Shown here piece by piece: positions 43,701 through 51,387 of a stretch of 64,000 bases of DNA (positions are counted from its first letter, which is position 1; the number at the start of each line of letters is the position of its first letter). The DNA is from Synergistaceae bacterium (GTDB taxonomy: Bacteria; Synergistota; Synergistia; Synergistales; Aminobacteriaceae). Both the position numbers and the translations under genes were made by a program. Under the pieces are notes generated by a model that was not told the origin of the DNA, did not search any database, and worked only from the letters and a program-made list of their open reading frames with translations. Location: assembly GCA_017470485.1 (NCBI GenBank), contig JAFUYQ010000014.1:1-64000 (forward strand). The letters run 5' to 3'.

Positions 43701-44137
43701 TGGTGAATTGTCTGAGAAATTTCGCCCTGACCGATTAGCGCGAAGCCCTCGCCCTCAAGGCTGAAACGCTGTTTAACGCTGTCGAGATCCTGAAGGAGTA
43801 TTCTTTTTCCGTCAAGGTAGAGTGATGAGCCGTTATCCTGAGTGAAAATGCGTTTAAGGTTAGCGTGTTCGTTATCGTTCTGAAGTTTCAGCGAGACTTC
43901 GGCAAGTTCCGCAGGAGGTGAAGAACTGCTGCCCTGAAAAAGTAAATCGCTCTGTCTCGTAATCCTTAATGCTGAGGCTGACCCCTCGCCGAGAATCCAT
44001 TTCAGAGCGTCAAGGATATTGCTTTTTCCAGAACCGTTAGGGCCTACGATAGCGGTGAAACTCGGCGAGAATGTGAAGTTTGCGCCCTGCTTTCCGAAAC
44101 TCTTGAAGCCTTTGAGCCTTAATGATGAGATAGTTAT
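40742..44137 (-). CDS. smc: Chromosome segregation protein SMC, apparent AUA start
   Basis: 1131 residues with the full SMC plan: P-loop GPNGSGKSN at 32-40, N-terminal coiled coil, hinge (about 490-610, with the GGGVIGWAMDL and DYGTGAAVV region), second coiled coil, then signature LSGGEQSLTSIALIFA and Walker B LAVLDEVDAALDE. It organises and segregates chromosomes with ScpA/ScpB. No ATG, GTG or TTG exists in frame between the upstream stop (44153-44155) and codon 194. AAAGGAGG, embedded in the last codons of rdgB, lies eight bases before ATA at 44137, giving M-TISSLRLKGFKSF, the normal SMC N-terminus. ATC at 44131 is the only other near-cognate choice. The start is read directly from the sequence; AUA initiation is inference. 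Confidence 0.9.
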   Translation of the reverse strand: MTISSLRLKGFKSFGKQGANFTFSPSFTAIVGPNGSGKSNILDALKWILGEGSASALRITRQSDLLFQGSSSSPPAELAEVSLKLQNDNEHANLKRIFTQDNGSSLYLDGKRILLQDLDSVKQRFSLEGEGFALIGQGEISQTIHQRPKERRKQLDALFGIERYREKRDDTLRKLEDAQSEAGRIQTLIEELKVRRSEIADDVDIAVQAQGIIDSLEVLRHDYYFVRRYANEKEQSDTDLQRHIAVTRLEVLEKWQRFWTLGLNHYEADFKEDSENSLRLSRLQELNAKIEAVQRKAFQLSSQVRDIKAKRSPLTEELSSLKSQRDSLSDELAKTQNEHSNLKKELDAKQNDFSEKEEKFRQSRKEAQAVQNRRKEILDSLAEIKLRISRNEAEINASSSSQESLSNEIITLEAQLSEHQKLLDSLSEKKSGLEDAFTRASSEYQNALSKIQSLRRELTHSESQYQSLNNADVYTSGFYPEPVRIILKAAENNLIRSKPMIAADVFTCSSPEAAEAIEAFLGGRQYWLLVRTIEEAQEGIDFLKSNRAGRATYLPLERCRPRERDYRLSFGGGVIGWAMDLVSVNDEWRDAVSHLMGDLLIVRDYGTGAAVVRAGAKFPVATAEGDIFAPSGTISGGAVRQKSGAVTARQRADEIQSRLEALRIKIPELTGEIESEEFNRKNLRLKAEEAESQLEDLRGEINTGQRNIKSAGRDLERLKNERSSSESKLQKLTASLKTDRTKIESLETELEGLPDVQNDNFDAVLSPLRNEIRLLTQRLNDNEALCGRVKGELMKVNSGIERAEREINSGIETEAQNRSELSALGQEKKNHYREALALREEISLRQKESERFRRTTEGLRRKLSRSNENVSAVKNQIAQIEGKLSHLEAECSQMIELWEEKYPYDSIEAKSTEGGRELTSSLRKLERELKSLGSYNLGAISEDQSLAERIDFLTDQLDDVNTSADELRTLIADTDSKVERSFTDSMSRIDTRFNELFTRLFGGGEARLILQEGDSVWDRGVEIFARPPGKKLQNISQLSGGEQSLTSIALIFATLEAAGSSLAVLDEVDAALDEYNLVRFAELAREYSHSIQIIAMTHRRATMERADLIYGVTMVEAGLSATVGINPENYA

Positions 44138-44141
44138 GTGA

Positions 44142-44738
44142 TTAGCCTCCTTTCATTAGAACTGTGAGAATCTTTTTGAAAGCGTTGGTTCTGTGAGAGA
44201 TTTTATTTTTTACGTCAGGCGGTAACTCGGCGAATGTCTGATTAAATCCTTCAGGCACAAAAACAGGGTCATATCCGAAGCCGTTAGCCCCTCTCGGAGA
44301 TTGAGCGATATTTCCGTAACAGTATCCCTCAGAAATCAGCGTGAAATCGTCAGGAACACAGAGACATAACGCCGCCGAAAATCTTGCTTTCCTGTTTGAA
44401 ATTCCATCGAGCTGTGTGAGGAGCCATGACGCTTTATCGGTATCATTCCCGTGAATTATTCTTGCCGAAAACAATCCCGGCGCACCGTCAAGCGCGTCGA
44501 CTTCAAGTCCGCTGTCGTCCGCAAGGCACGGAAGCCCTGAACGTTCCGCCCATGCCCTCGCTTTTAACATTGCGTTCTCGGCGTAAGTCTTTCCTGTTTC
44601 TTCGACAATGAGATGTGAAATTTCAGGCGCAAAAATTATCTGTTCCGCAAAATCATTACCGCCTGTTTCTCTGATTATGTCAACGAACTCTTTATACTTG
44701 CCTTTATTTCCTGTGGCTATGATTAATCTGCTGAACAT
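44142..44738 (-). CDS. rdgB: dITP/XTP pyrophosphatase (RdgB/HAM1)
   Basis: 198 residues. It hydrolyses dITP and XTP to keep deaminated purines out of DNA. Motifs: IATGNKGKYKEF near 8-19, ENAMLKARAWAERSGLPCLADDSGLEVDALDGAPGLFSAR-type active region (metal-binding Glu/Asp, near 55-95), GFGYDPVFVP near 155 and KISHRTNAF near 183. The ATG overlaps the upstream GerMN stop as TAATG. Its last codons carry the ribosome binding site for smc. Confidence 0.95.
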   Translation of the reverse strand: MFSRLIIATGNKGKYKEFVDIIRETGGNDFAEQIIFAPEISHLIVEETGKTYAENAMLKARAWAERSGLPCLADDSGLEVDALDGAPGLFSARIIHGNDTDKASWLLTQLDGISNRKARFSAALCLCVPDDFTLISEGYCYGNIAQSPRGANGFGYDPVFVPEGFNQTFAELPPDVKNKISHRTNAFKKILTVLMKGG

Positions 44739-45514
44739 TAGCTGGTTTTCTTAGGGAGTTTCCATAGTGATGAGAGGTCTACAGTTCCGCCTGACCTTGC
44801 CGGTTTCGAGTCGATGAGGAATCTTACCTGAGAAATCGGAGGGAAATTATCCTGCATCGTCCTCAGTATGCCGGTGATGAGGAGGAGGCTTTTCTGTTTT
44901 CCTATTGCGTTGAGCGCGGACGAAAACTGCTCCGGCATATCCAGAAAAACAGTTTCGTTATTTCTGAATACGTGGAGCAGTTTAATTTTTTCCGAGTTAG
45001 GGATACTGCTTGCCGAAATGATTTCGGTTACGGCATCTTTGATGTTATCCTCGCGAGTTTTTGCGATGAAATTCCGTCTCGTCTCGACAAGCGTATCGTC
45101 CTTAACGTGGTAGATGTTGACGGAAATCTGCTGAACATTGCCGCCGTTCATTAGTATATTTCTTGTTGAACGTTCCTGTTCATTGTCCTGAAATTCCGTC
45201 AGATCCTCCTGATTTTCGATTCTGTTTTCGGGCTTCAGAAGTAATTTCCTGTTGAGGAAGTCAACAAACCATGAAGTCCCCAGATAACCGAGAACAAAAC
45301 AAAGCAGTATCACTCCCAGCAGCGATAATATTCTCAGGAGGAGCGGAGTTTTCTTGATTTCCTCCTCGTCTTCCTGAACTGGTCTTGGTCTTTGACGCTG
45401 GGAATGACGTTTCTTGGCTTCCGCCTCCGCAATAGCCTGCTGAGCCTGTCTGCGCCTGTTATGACCGCGTGCGCCCGATTGTGATTCACTGCCGTTTCTT
45501 CGTACTACAGGCAT
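44738..45514 (-). CDS. GerMN-domain membrane protein
   Basis: 258 residues: a basic, disordered N-terminal tail (about 1-55), one membrane helix near 60-82 (LLRILSLLGVILLCFVLGYLG), a linker, and a C-terminal GerMN domain (about 125-250; FLDMPEQFSSALN, LLLITGILRTMQDNFPPISQVRFLIDSK). GerMN domains occur in germination and cell-wall proteins and in LpqB-like proteins. Directly downstream of a cell-wall amidase, it probably works at the periplasmic face of the membrane in wall processes. Confidence 0.85.
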   Translation of the reverse strand: MPVVRRNGSESQSGARGHNRRRQAQQAIAEAEAKKRHSQRQRPRPVQEDEEEIKKTPLLLRILSLLGVILLCFVLGYLGTSWFVDFLNRKLLLKPENRIENQEDLTEFQDNEQERSTRNILMNGGNVQQISVNIYHVKDDTLVETRRNFIAKTREDNIKDAVTEIISASSIPNSEKIKLLHVFRNNETVFLDMPEQFSSALNAIGKQKSLLLITGILRTMQDNFPPISQVRFLIDSKPARSGGTVDLSSLWKLPKKTS

Positions 45515-45539
45515 TAACTTTTCATCGTCCTTTCGGGTT

Positions 45540-47585
45540 TTACCTGATGTAATTTGAGATTCCCTCAGCCATCGCCTCAGCGATTCTCCGCTGGTAAGGC
45601 TGTGTCATAAGAAGCTGAGACTCTTCAGCGTTCGTAACGAATCCGATTTCGAGAAGTACCGCCGGCATTCCTGCGCCCCTCAGAACGAAGAATGGTGCCT
45701 GTGCTACTCTCCTCATCGGAAGGCCGTTCCTAACGCCTGCATTGTAGAGAGCCGCCGCAAAGTCAGTGCTTTCGCTGATTTTGTTGTTCTGCTGCAAATC
45801 GCCGAGTATCCTCAGAAGCATCTCAGTCCTACGGTCAACGTTCTCGGTATCCATGCCCTTGCCCTCAACGTATTCGCGGTTTTCGAGTTTAGCGAGGTTC
45901 ATAGCGTCCTTGTCCGTAGGAAGTGCCATTATGTAAATCTCGAAACCTGTCATTGATTTACGTGTCGGGAGCGCGTTTACGTGAACGCTGACGAACAAAT
46001 CGGCATTGACGTTATTGGCGATGTCGGTGCGTTCCTGAAGTTTGAGGTAAACGTCAGTTGCTCTGGTCATTACGGCGTTGTAGCCTCTAGCGTTCAATAC
46101 CTTCATAAGCTCAAGACCTACGGCGAGATTGACATCTTTTTCGCGGACACCGTTATCCACTGCGCCGGGATCTTTACCGCCGTGTCCCGGATCGATGACG
46201 ATAGTTTTTCTTCCATTTGCCCTTCCTAATCTCTGAGCGGCCTGTGAACTTGTCGGAATCGTAATCGTGCTTGGAGGAGTCATTACGGCCGGAAGTTTTC
46301 TCGGCTCTGAAGGCGGATTGGCTGTGATAACTGTGTCAGGGCTGGTGAATTTTGGTGCCTCCGCCTTAACTTCCTGCTTAACCTCATCGGCCTGTCCGGG
46401 AAGTTTCACGGGAGCGGTTTCAGCAGTCTGCGGTGAAGTCCCGATTATGTTAGTGTCCTCAGGGAAGAAGAAATCGAAAACTATTCTTCTTGGATTATTA
46501 AGCACTAACTTCTCGGCCTTAGTGATTCCTTTCGGAGTGAAAATCAGGTCGATACCGTCAATACTTTTCTTCAGTTCCGCCTTAACGTTCTCAGTGAACG
46601 GCGAGGCTATACTCTTTGAACTCTCAAGGCTTGAGGCGAAAAGCGCATGTAAATTCCCGTCGCTCATGAAGACTTGAGGATCTGAATCTTCTTCGGCCAT
46701 TATGACGGCTCTGATTTTCTTGTGAGTACCCTCCTGAGATGTCCATCTTATGCCCTGAATCGTTCCGTTGTAATTCTCGCCCTTCTCAGTTTTTTCGTCA
46801 TCGGGCTTGAATGCTTCGAGTCGCGGACGAGTTTTACGGGGCTTCTCTGTTTCTTCAGACGAGGCGGCTATCAAAGGCTCTGAAGCCTTTTCCTCCTGAA
46901 CAGTCTCCGAAGGGGCAGGCTTTTCCTCCTCAAGAGAGGCGGTAAGCTCCTCCCATTTCTCCTGAACAGAAGCGGTCATTACGGGTTTCTGAACCTTCTG
47001 AACGGTCTGTACCTTCTGCGGCTTGGGCTGTGAAGGTCTTTCGGTCATGCCGTTGATGATTGAGTTAATATTTTCCTGAGCCTCTGAACTTTTCTTAGCC
47101 GTGAGCGTCGGGGCTGAGGGCATTTCGGGTTCAGAGAACTGCCCGAACTCTTTGGCATTAGACGCGGCAACTCTGTAGCCTGAAATTTCGGCGAACCGTA
47201 ATCTGTTTCCTGCGCCCCGTCCTGCTATCGTCTGGAAAAGCGCGGCAGCACTCTGAGCGTCAAGCCAGAACTTTCCGCCCTCAATGAACGGTGCTGAATA
47301 TAACGGGATAATCGAGAAACCGTGCCAGCCTGCGGCGGCTCCGGCTGAGACTCTGAGCTGTAGATTCCCCCTTGAGAGAATTAACTCGTCATTGTTACGG
47401 CTCGGAGAGAGTCCGAAATACTCCCCTGCTTCCTCAAGCGAGACGAACAGCTGTGAATTTTTGACCGCAGAGGGGACAGTACCTATATTGTTCTGACCCC
47501 TGTAGAGCATAGCGTCCGAAAATGCAGGCGCGCAAAATATACAGCACAAAAATAGTGCCAGTGCGCCGTGTAAAAATTTACGCAT
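45540..47585 (-). CDS. N-acetylmuramoyl-L-alanine amidase with AMIN-type region
   Basis: 681 residues with a signal peptide, a copper-amine-oxidase-like N-terminal segment (about 30-130), a Pro/Glu/Lys-rich linker (about 160-270), an AMIN-like domain (about 275-385) and a C-terminal amidase_3 domain: VIDPGHGGKDPGA (zinc His), REKDVNLAV (zinc Glu), SVHVNA (second zinc His) and AVLLEIGFVTN (catalytic Glu). It should cut the amide bond between muramic acid and the stem peptide, for example in cell separation. The gene follows cheW with a 5-base gap. Confidence 0.94.
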   Translation of the reverse strand: MRKFLHGALALFLCCIFCAPAFSDAMLYRGQNNIGTVPSAVKNSQLFVSLEEAGEYFGLSPSRNNDELILSRGNLQLRVSAGAAAGWHGFSIIPLYSAPFIEGGKFWLDAQSAAALFQTIAGRGAGNRLRFAEISGYRVAASNAKEFGQFSEPEMPSAPTLTAKKSSEAQENINSIINGMTERPSQPKPQKVQTVQKVQKPVMTASVQEKWEELTASLEEEKPAPSETVQEEKASEPLIAASSEETEKPRKTRPRLEAFKPDDEKTEKGENYNGTIQGIRWTSQEGTHKKIRAVIMAEEDSDPQVFMSDGNLHALFASSLESSKSIASPFTENVKAELKKSIDGIDLIFTPKGITKAEKLVLNNPRRIVFDFFFPEDTNIIGTSPQTAETAPVKLPGQADEVKQEVKAEAPKFTSPDTVITANPPSEPRKLPAVMTPPSTITIPTSSQAAQRLGRANGRKTIVIDPGHGGKDPGAVDNGVREKDVNLAVGLELMKVLNARGYNAVMTRATDVYLKLQERTDIANNVNADLFVSVHVNALPTRKSMTGFEIYIMALPTDKDAMNLAKLENREYVEGKGMDTENVDRRTEMLLRILGDLQQNNKISESTDFAAALYNAGVRNGLPMRRVAQAPFFVLRGAGMPAVLLEIGFVTNAEESQLLMTQPYQRRIAEAMAEGISNYIR

Positions 47586-47590
47586 AAACC

Positions 47591-48121
47591 TTACTCGCTG
47601 TCCTCTAAAATCTGGTCAAGCTCAAAGAGGTTTGACACGTCGAGAAGCAATATAAGCCTGTCGTCCGCCGGTTTCGCAACCCATAAGACATAACGCCTGT
47701 CAATCGCTGATGATAACTTAGTCGCTACCTCCAACTGCGCGTCATAAATCGTCAGGACTTCGCGCACGGAGTTGACTATCATTCCGAAGGTTACTTCATT
47801 GACCGAAATGACCACGATTCGCGCCTCATCAGTCAACGGGTGTCCAGCCATTCCGATTTTCATGTGCATGTCGAAAACCGGCACGATTGTTCCCCGAAGG
47901 TTAATTACTCCCCTGATGTATGCCGGAGCATTGGGTACTCTTGTGATGAATGACGGAACGCGGACGATCTCGCGCACCATGTTGACATCAACTCCGAAAT
48001 TTTCCCGGCCTAGCTTGAACACTAAGTTTATATGCTCCTCGCCGAGCGATTCCATGTCTATGTCTCTGAAATCCTGATTAACTTCTTTTTTTGCCGGATT
48101 ATTATTCTGAACGTCAGCCAT
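47591..48121 (-). CDS. cheW: CheW-type chemotaxis coupling protein
   Basis: 176 residues of CheW fold preceded by a 25-residue disordered Asn/Asp-rich leader. Typical blocks are LVFKLGRENFGVDVNMVREIVRVP near 33-56, RGVINLRGTIVPVFDMHMKIG near 70-90 and ILLLDVSNLF near the end. CheW links receptors to the CheA kinase. No other che or flagellar genes are in the window, and it heads the wall/smc run, so it may couple to a chemoreceptor elsewhere or have another signalling role. Confidence 0.93.
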   Translation of the reverse strand: MADVQNNNPAKKEVNQDFRDIDMESLGEEHINLVFKLGRENFGVDVNMVREIVRVPSFITRVPNAPAYIRGVINLRGTIVPVFDMHMKIGMAGHPLTDEARIVVISVNEVTFGMIVNSVREVLTIYDAQLEVATKLSSAIDRRYVLWVAKPADDRLILLLDVSNLFELDQILEDSE

Positions 48122-48175
48122 AAAAATTTCTGCCTTTCTGATAGCGTTTTCAATGCGAATTATGATAAGACAAAT

Positions 48176-48202
48176 CCCCGCCCCGAAATCTCTGGGGCAG
48201 GG
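48176..48202 (-). terminator. Terminator of the pts-ROK operon
   Basis: Leftward: CCCTGCCCC/GGGGCGGGG hairpin with a nine-base loop, followed by ATTTGTCTT. Confidence 0.75.
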
Positions 48203-48217
48203 AAATAATTATACTGC

Positions 48218-49123
48218 TTATTCTTCTGTTTCAGCCGCCATTACTGCCAGCTTAACCGCGCCCATAATTCCCTGATTGCCGTTCAATGCGGCAGGGGTGA
48301 TATAGGCGTTGATGTTGCGGAGTTCTTTAGTGCTGATGTAGTCATTGATGTACTCTGCAACATACTTCCTGACTAACGGGAACAGCTGGGACTGACTCAT
48401 TACGCCGCCGCCGAGAATAATTTTCTGGGGGCTTAACGTGAATGTAATGTCAGCGAGTTCCTGAGCTATGTATTTCGCTTCAAGCTCCCAGACTTCGGGA
48501 CGGTCGGCGAGTTCCTTTGCAGGTTTTCCCCATCTGTCCTCGATTGCCGGGCCTGAGGCCATTCCCTCGAAACATGTTCCGTGATTCGGGCAGTGTCCTT
48601 TGTAGTCATCGCCCTCGACTCTGGACATGAAGATGTGTCCTGCCTCTGGGTGAAGCATTCCGTGAATGAGTTTTCCGCCGGACATTGCGCCCATTCCGAT
48701 TCCAGTGCCGATGGTGAAGTAAACCGCGTCAGTGAGTCCCTTAGCGCAGCCCCATGTAGCCTCGCCGAGAAGTGAGCCGTTCACGTCCGTATCGAAACCG
48801 ACAGGAATACCAAGAGCGTCTTTCATTGTCTTGACCATCTCGAAATTGCGCCACGCGATTTTCGGGGTATTGAGAATGTTCCCGTAGGTTGCCGAACGCG
48901 GTCTTACGTCAACAGGCCCGAAACACGCAACACCGAGAGCCTTAATCCTGTCGTCTTCGGGTAACTCAGGTGAAACTTTTGCTTTGAAGTATTCGATTAC
49001 TTTCGGCATAGTCTCATCGGGCGTAGATGTAGGGATTGACTCCTGATCGAGTATCTGGCCGTTTTCGTTTCCGACTGCGCAGACCATTTTAGTTCCGCCT
49101 GCTTCTAATGCTCCGTATAACAT
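48218..49123 (-). CDS. ROK-family sugar kinase (fructokinase type)
   Basis: 301 residues beginning YGALEAGGTKMVCAVG, the ATP-binding DxGGT-type loop as it appears in ScrK/GmuE-type fructokinases. The zinc-binding ROK motif is HPEAGHIFMSRVEGDDYKGHC with GTCFEGMASGPAIEDR after it, and the catalytic Asp lies in GFDTDVNGSLLGEA. It should phosphorylate fructose, mannose or glucose with ATP. The ATG directly abuts the ptsI stop (TAAATG), which puts cytosolic sugar phosphorylation in the same operon as the general PTS proteins. Confidence 0.92.
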   Translation of the reverse strand: MLYGALEAGGTKMVCAVGNENGQILDQESIPTSTPDETMPKVIEYFKAKVSPELPEDDRIKALGVACFGPVDVRPRSATYGNILNTPKIAWRNFEMVKTMKDALGIPVGFDTDVNGSLLGEATWGCAKGLTDAVYFTIGTGIGMGAMSGGKLIHGMLHPEAGHIFMSRVEGDDYKGHCPNHGTCFEGMASGPAIEDRWGKPAKELADRPEVWELEAKYIAQELADITFTLSPQKIILGGGVMSQSQLFPLVRKYVAEYINDYISTKELRNINAYITPAALNGNQGIMGAVKLAVMAAETEE

Positions 49124-50830
49124 TTAACTGAACAACCTCCCAAAAAATCCCTTCCTTGCCGGTGCTTCAAAATGCGCCGGTTCAGCTTTAGGGGATTCAG
49201 ATTTGTAGTTAGACAGGTCAACATTCCTGACGTTGCCTCTGAGCGGAAGAATGCTCTTCGGGTTTACCGAGAGTTCATCAACGCCCATCTTCAGGAATTC
49301 TTCCGTCAATGTCGGATCAGCTCCGAGTTCGCCGCATATTCCGACCCAAGTGTTATGCCTGTGTCCTGCCTCAATCGTCTCGCGTATGAGCCTCAGCACA
49401 GCAGGGTGATGAGTGTTCGCGAAGGGTTCAAGGCTTGCGCTCTGGCGGTCTATCGCGCATGTGTACTGCGTTAAATCGTTAGTGCCGAGCGAGAAGAAAT
49501 CGACCTCTTCAGCGAGTTCATCAGCACAGAGAGCTGCTGCCGGTGTCTCAATCATGATTCCGATTTCGTACTTTCCGACTGTCTTGCCTTCGGCCTCAAG
49601 CTCCTTCTTGCACTCGTTGAGAATCTCTTTGCATTTAACGACTTCCCATTTGCTGATAATCATGGGGAACATTATACCGAGATTCCCGAAAGCTGAAGCC
49701 CTGAGAAGAGCGCGTAACTGACGCTTGAAGAAATCCGGCCTTGTGAGGCAGATTCTCACCGCCCTGAAACCGAGCGCGGGGTTATCCTCCTTGTCGAGGT
49801 TCATATAGTCGATGGTCTTGTCGGCACCGATGTCGCACGTTCTGATGATGACCATTCGCGGTGAAAGCTCCTCAAGAACTTTCTTGTAGGCCGCGAACTG
49901 CTCGTCCTCAGTGGGGTCTGTCTTGCTGTTGAGGTAGACGAACTCAGAACGGAACAGCCCGACACCTTCCGCGTCATTCTCGATTACTGCCTTAACGTCC
50001 TTCGGGCCGCCGATGTTGGCATAGAGTTTAACTTTTCTGCCGTCCTTCGTAACGCTGGGCTGACCTTTGAGCTTCTGGAGTTCTTCTTCCTTGCGCTTGT
50101 CTTCGGCCTGTTTAGCTGTGAGTTCGTCAATGATTTTCTGTTCAGGCTCGATGTAAATGCAGGAGTTGTAGCCGTCAAGAATTGCGAATTTCCCGTCCCA
50201 GCTGTCAGCGATGTCGTGGCACTGAATCAGCGTCGGCCAGTTCATGCTTCTCGCAAGAATAGCCGTGTGGCTGTTCGAGCTTCCGAGTCTCGTAACGAGT
50301 CCGAGAAGCAATGATTTGTCGAGTTTGACAGTTTCGGAGGGTGCTAAATCCTCAGCAACAAGAATGGCCGGTTCAGTACCCTGAAGGCTTGAGGTGTCCG
50401 CGCCGAAAAGCACATCGAGCATTGAGTTCTTGAGGTCGATAACGTCGGCACTTCTTGCGCGGAAATACTCGTCCTCCATCTCGCTGAACTCTTTAGCTGC
50501 GTTGTCGAATGCCTCGCGCACCGCGTATTCTGCCGTATGACCTTCGGCCATGATTTCCTTGCAGGGGTCAATGAGTGTGTCCTCGTCATCGAGCATCATC
50601 GCGTGAGCCTCGAAGATTCCTGCTGTATCTTTGTGGCCTTCCTTCATCTCTTTGTCGTAGAGGGCGTTCTGGTCTTCCTGAACTTTGAGGCGTGCCGACT
50701 CGAAACGCTCAAGCTCTGCGGCAATATCGCTTATGAGTCCTTCATTGATTTCGTAGACGGGAGCCTTATAGATTTTAATTTTCCCGATGGCGATACCGTT
50801 TACGATTTTTGTGCCTTTGAAGACTTCCAT
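49124..50830 (-). CDS. ptsI: PTS enzyme I
   Basis: 568 residues. Enzyme I autophosphorylates from PEP and passes phosphate to HPr. The phospho-accepting His is in SSNSHTAILARSM near 190; the C-terminal PEP-binding half shows GVGLFRSEFVYL, ALGFRAVRICL, GIMIETPAAAL and FFSLGTNDLTQY (the loop before the catalytic Cys), with GICGELGAD containing that Cys. A short Pro/Ala tail (about 545-568) is extra. It follows ptsH by four bases. No sugar-specific EII is seen in the window. Confidence 0.96.
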   Translation of the reverse strand: MEVFKGTKIVNGIAIGKIKIYKAPVYEINEGLISDIAAELERFESARLKVQEDQNALYDKEMKEGHKDTAGIFEAHAMMLDDEDTLIDPCKEIMAEGHTAEYAVREAFDNAAKEFSEMEDEYFRARSADVIDLKNSMLDVLFGADTSSLQGTEPAILVAEDLAPSETVKLDKSLLLGLVTRLGSSNSHTAILARSMNWPTLIQCHDIADSWDGKFAILDGYNSCIYIEPEQKIIDELTAKQAEDKRKEEELQKLKGQPSVTKDGRKVKLYANIGGPKDVKAVIENDAEGVGLFRSEFVYLNSKTDPTEDEQFAAYKKVLEELSPRMVIIRTCDIGADKTIDYMNLDKEDNPALGFRAVRICLTRPDFFKRQLRALLRASAFGNLGIMFPMIISKWEVVKCKEILNECKKELEAEGKTVGKYEIGIMIETPAAALCADELAEEVDFFSLGTNDLTQYTCAIDRQSASLEPFANTHHPAVLRLIRETIEAGHRHNTWVGICGELGADPTLTEEFLKMGVDELSVNPKSILPLRGNVRNVDLSNYKSESPKAEPAHFEAPARKGFFGRLFS

Positions 50831-50834
50831 AATG

Positions 50835-51092
50835 CTAGAAGTTCTCCTTCATGAATTTTTCGAGGGCGGCGGCGCAGGCTTCTTCGTCTTCGCCTTCGAT
50901 TCGGACAAGGACTTCATCGCCCTGTTTGATTCCCATTCCCATGAGCTTCATGAGTGCGGTAGCTTTTGCGGATTTCTCGCCCTTGATGAATGTTGCCGTG
51001 CTCTTGAAATTCTTGGCCTCTTTTACGAGAAGACCGGCGGGACGTGCGTGGATACCTACAGGATCGGTGATAACGTACTTAAATTCCTTCAT
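50835..51092 (-). CDS. ptsH: PTS phosphocarrier protein HPr
   Basis: 85 residues from ATG 51092 (AAAGGAAG upstream; a longer frame lacks a ribosome binding site). The His phosphorylated by enzyme I is in DPVGIHARPAG. By alignment from the conserved Gly-Ile, the regulatory Ser46 position of Firmicute HPr is Ala here (KATALMKLMGMGI), so HPr-kinase control looks absent. First gene of ptsH-ptsI-ROK. Confidence 0.95.
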   Translation of the reverse strand: MKEFKYVITDPVGIHARPAGLLVKEAKNFKSTATFIKGEKSAKATALMKLMGMGIKQGDEVLVRIEGEDEEACAAALEKFMKENF

Positions 51093-51224
51093 GACTGTGT
51101 GCTTCCTTTCTGTGTAATTGTTGAGATACAAAGCTGTCCGAATAATAACGGTGTGTTGTTAATCTCAGATTATAATACATATTTTGATTTTAGCGGGTAA
51201 TATTTTGGAGCAGGAATTTGAGAC

Positions 51225-51253
51225 TTGACGCAGAAGAATCGTTCGTGTAAAAT
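51225..51253 (+). promoter_or_regulatory. Promoter of the CAT-anticodon tRNA gene
   Basis: TTGACG (51225-51230), 17 bases, TAAAAT (51248-51253), 17 bases before the tRNA. It has the same spacing and -10 as the tRNA-Val promoter at 8004-8032. Confidence 0.82.
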
Positions 51254-51269
51254 CTTTCGTTGTTTGAAC

Positions 51270-51343
51270 GGGCCCATAGCTCAAGTGGTTAGAGCCACCG
51301 GCTCATAACCGGAAGGTTTCTGGTTCGAGTCCAGATGGGCCCA
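51270..51343 (+). tRNA. tRNA with CAT anticodon (probably Ile2/lysidine type)
   Basis: Acceptor GGGCCCA/TGGGCCC, D-arm, anticodon loop CTCATAA, T-arm TCTGGTTCGAGTCCAGA. The anticodon stem and flanks (CCGGCTCATAACCGG) resemble tRNA-Ile2 genes more than elongator Met. The mature CCA is not encoded: the discriminator A is followed by TGA. The other four tRNAs here do encode it. Confidence 0.9.
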
Positions 51344-51357
51344 TGAAAAACAAAAAG

Positions 51358-51386
51358 CTCCCGGAATTTCACAGCCGGGAGTTTTT
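51358..51386. terminator. Terminator between the tRNA and malQ
   Basis: CTCCCGG/CCGGGAG perfect stem, TTTTT rightward; the A-run on the other side also suits leftward termination of malQ. Confidence 0.9.
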
Positions 51387-51387
51387 A

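Noticed and set aside
43558..44137. smc as a truncated or frameshifted pseudogene starting at the GTG at 43558
   Set aside because: The P-loop and N-terminal domain are intact and in frame upstream of that GTG, so the non-ATG start explains the frame better.
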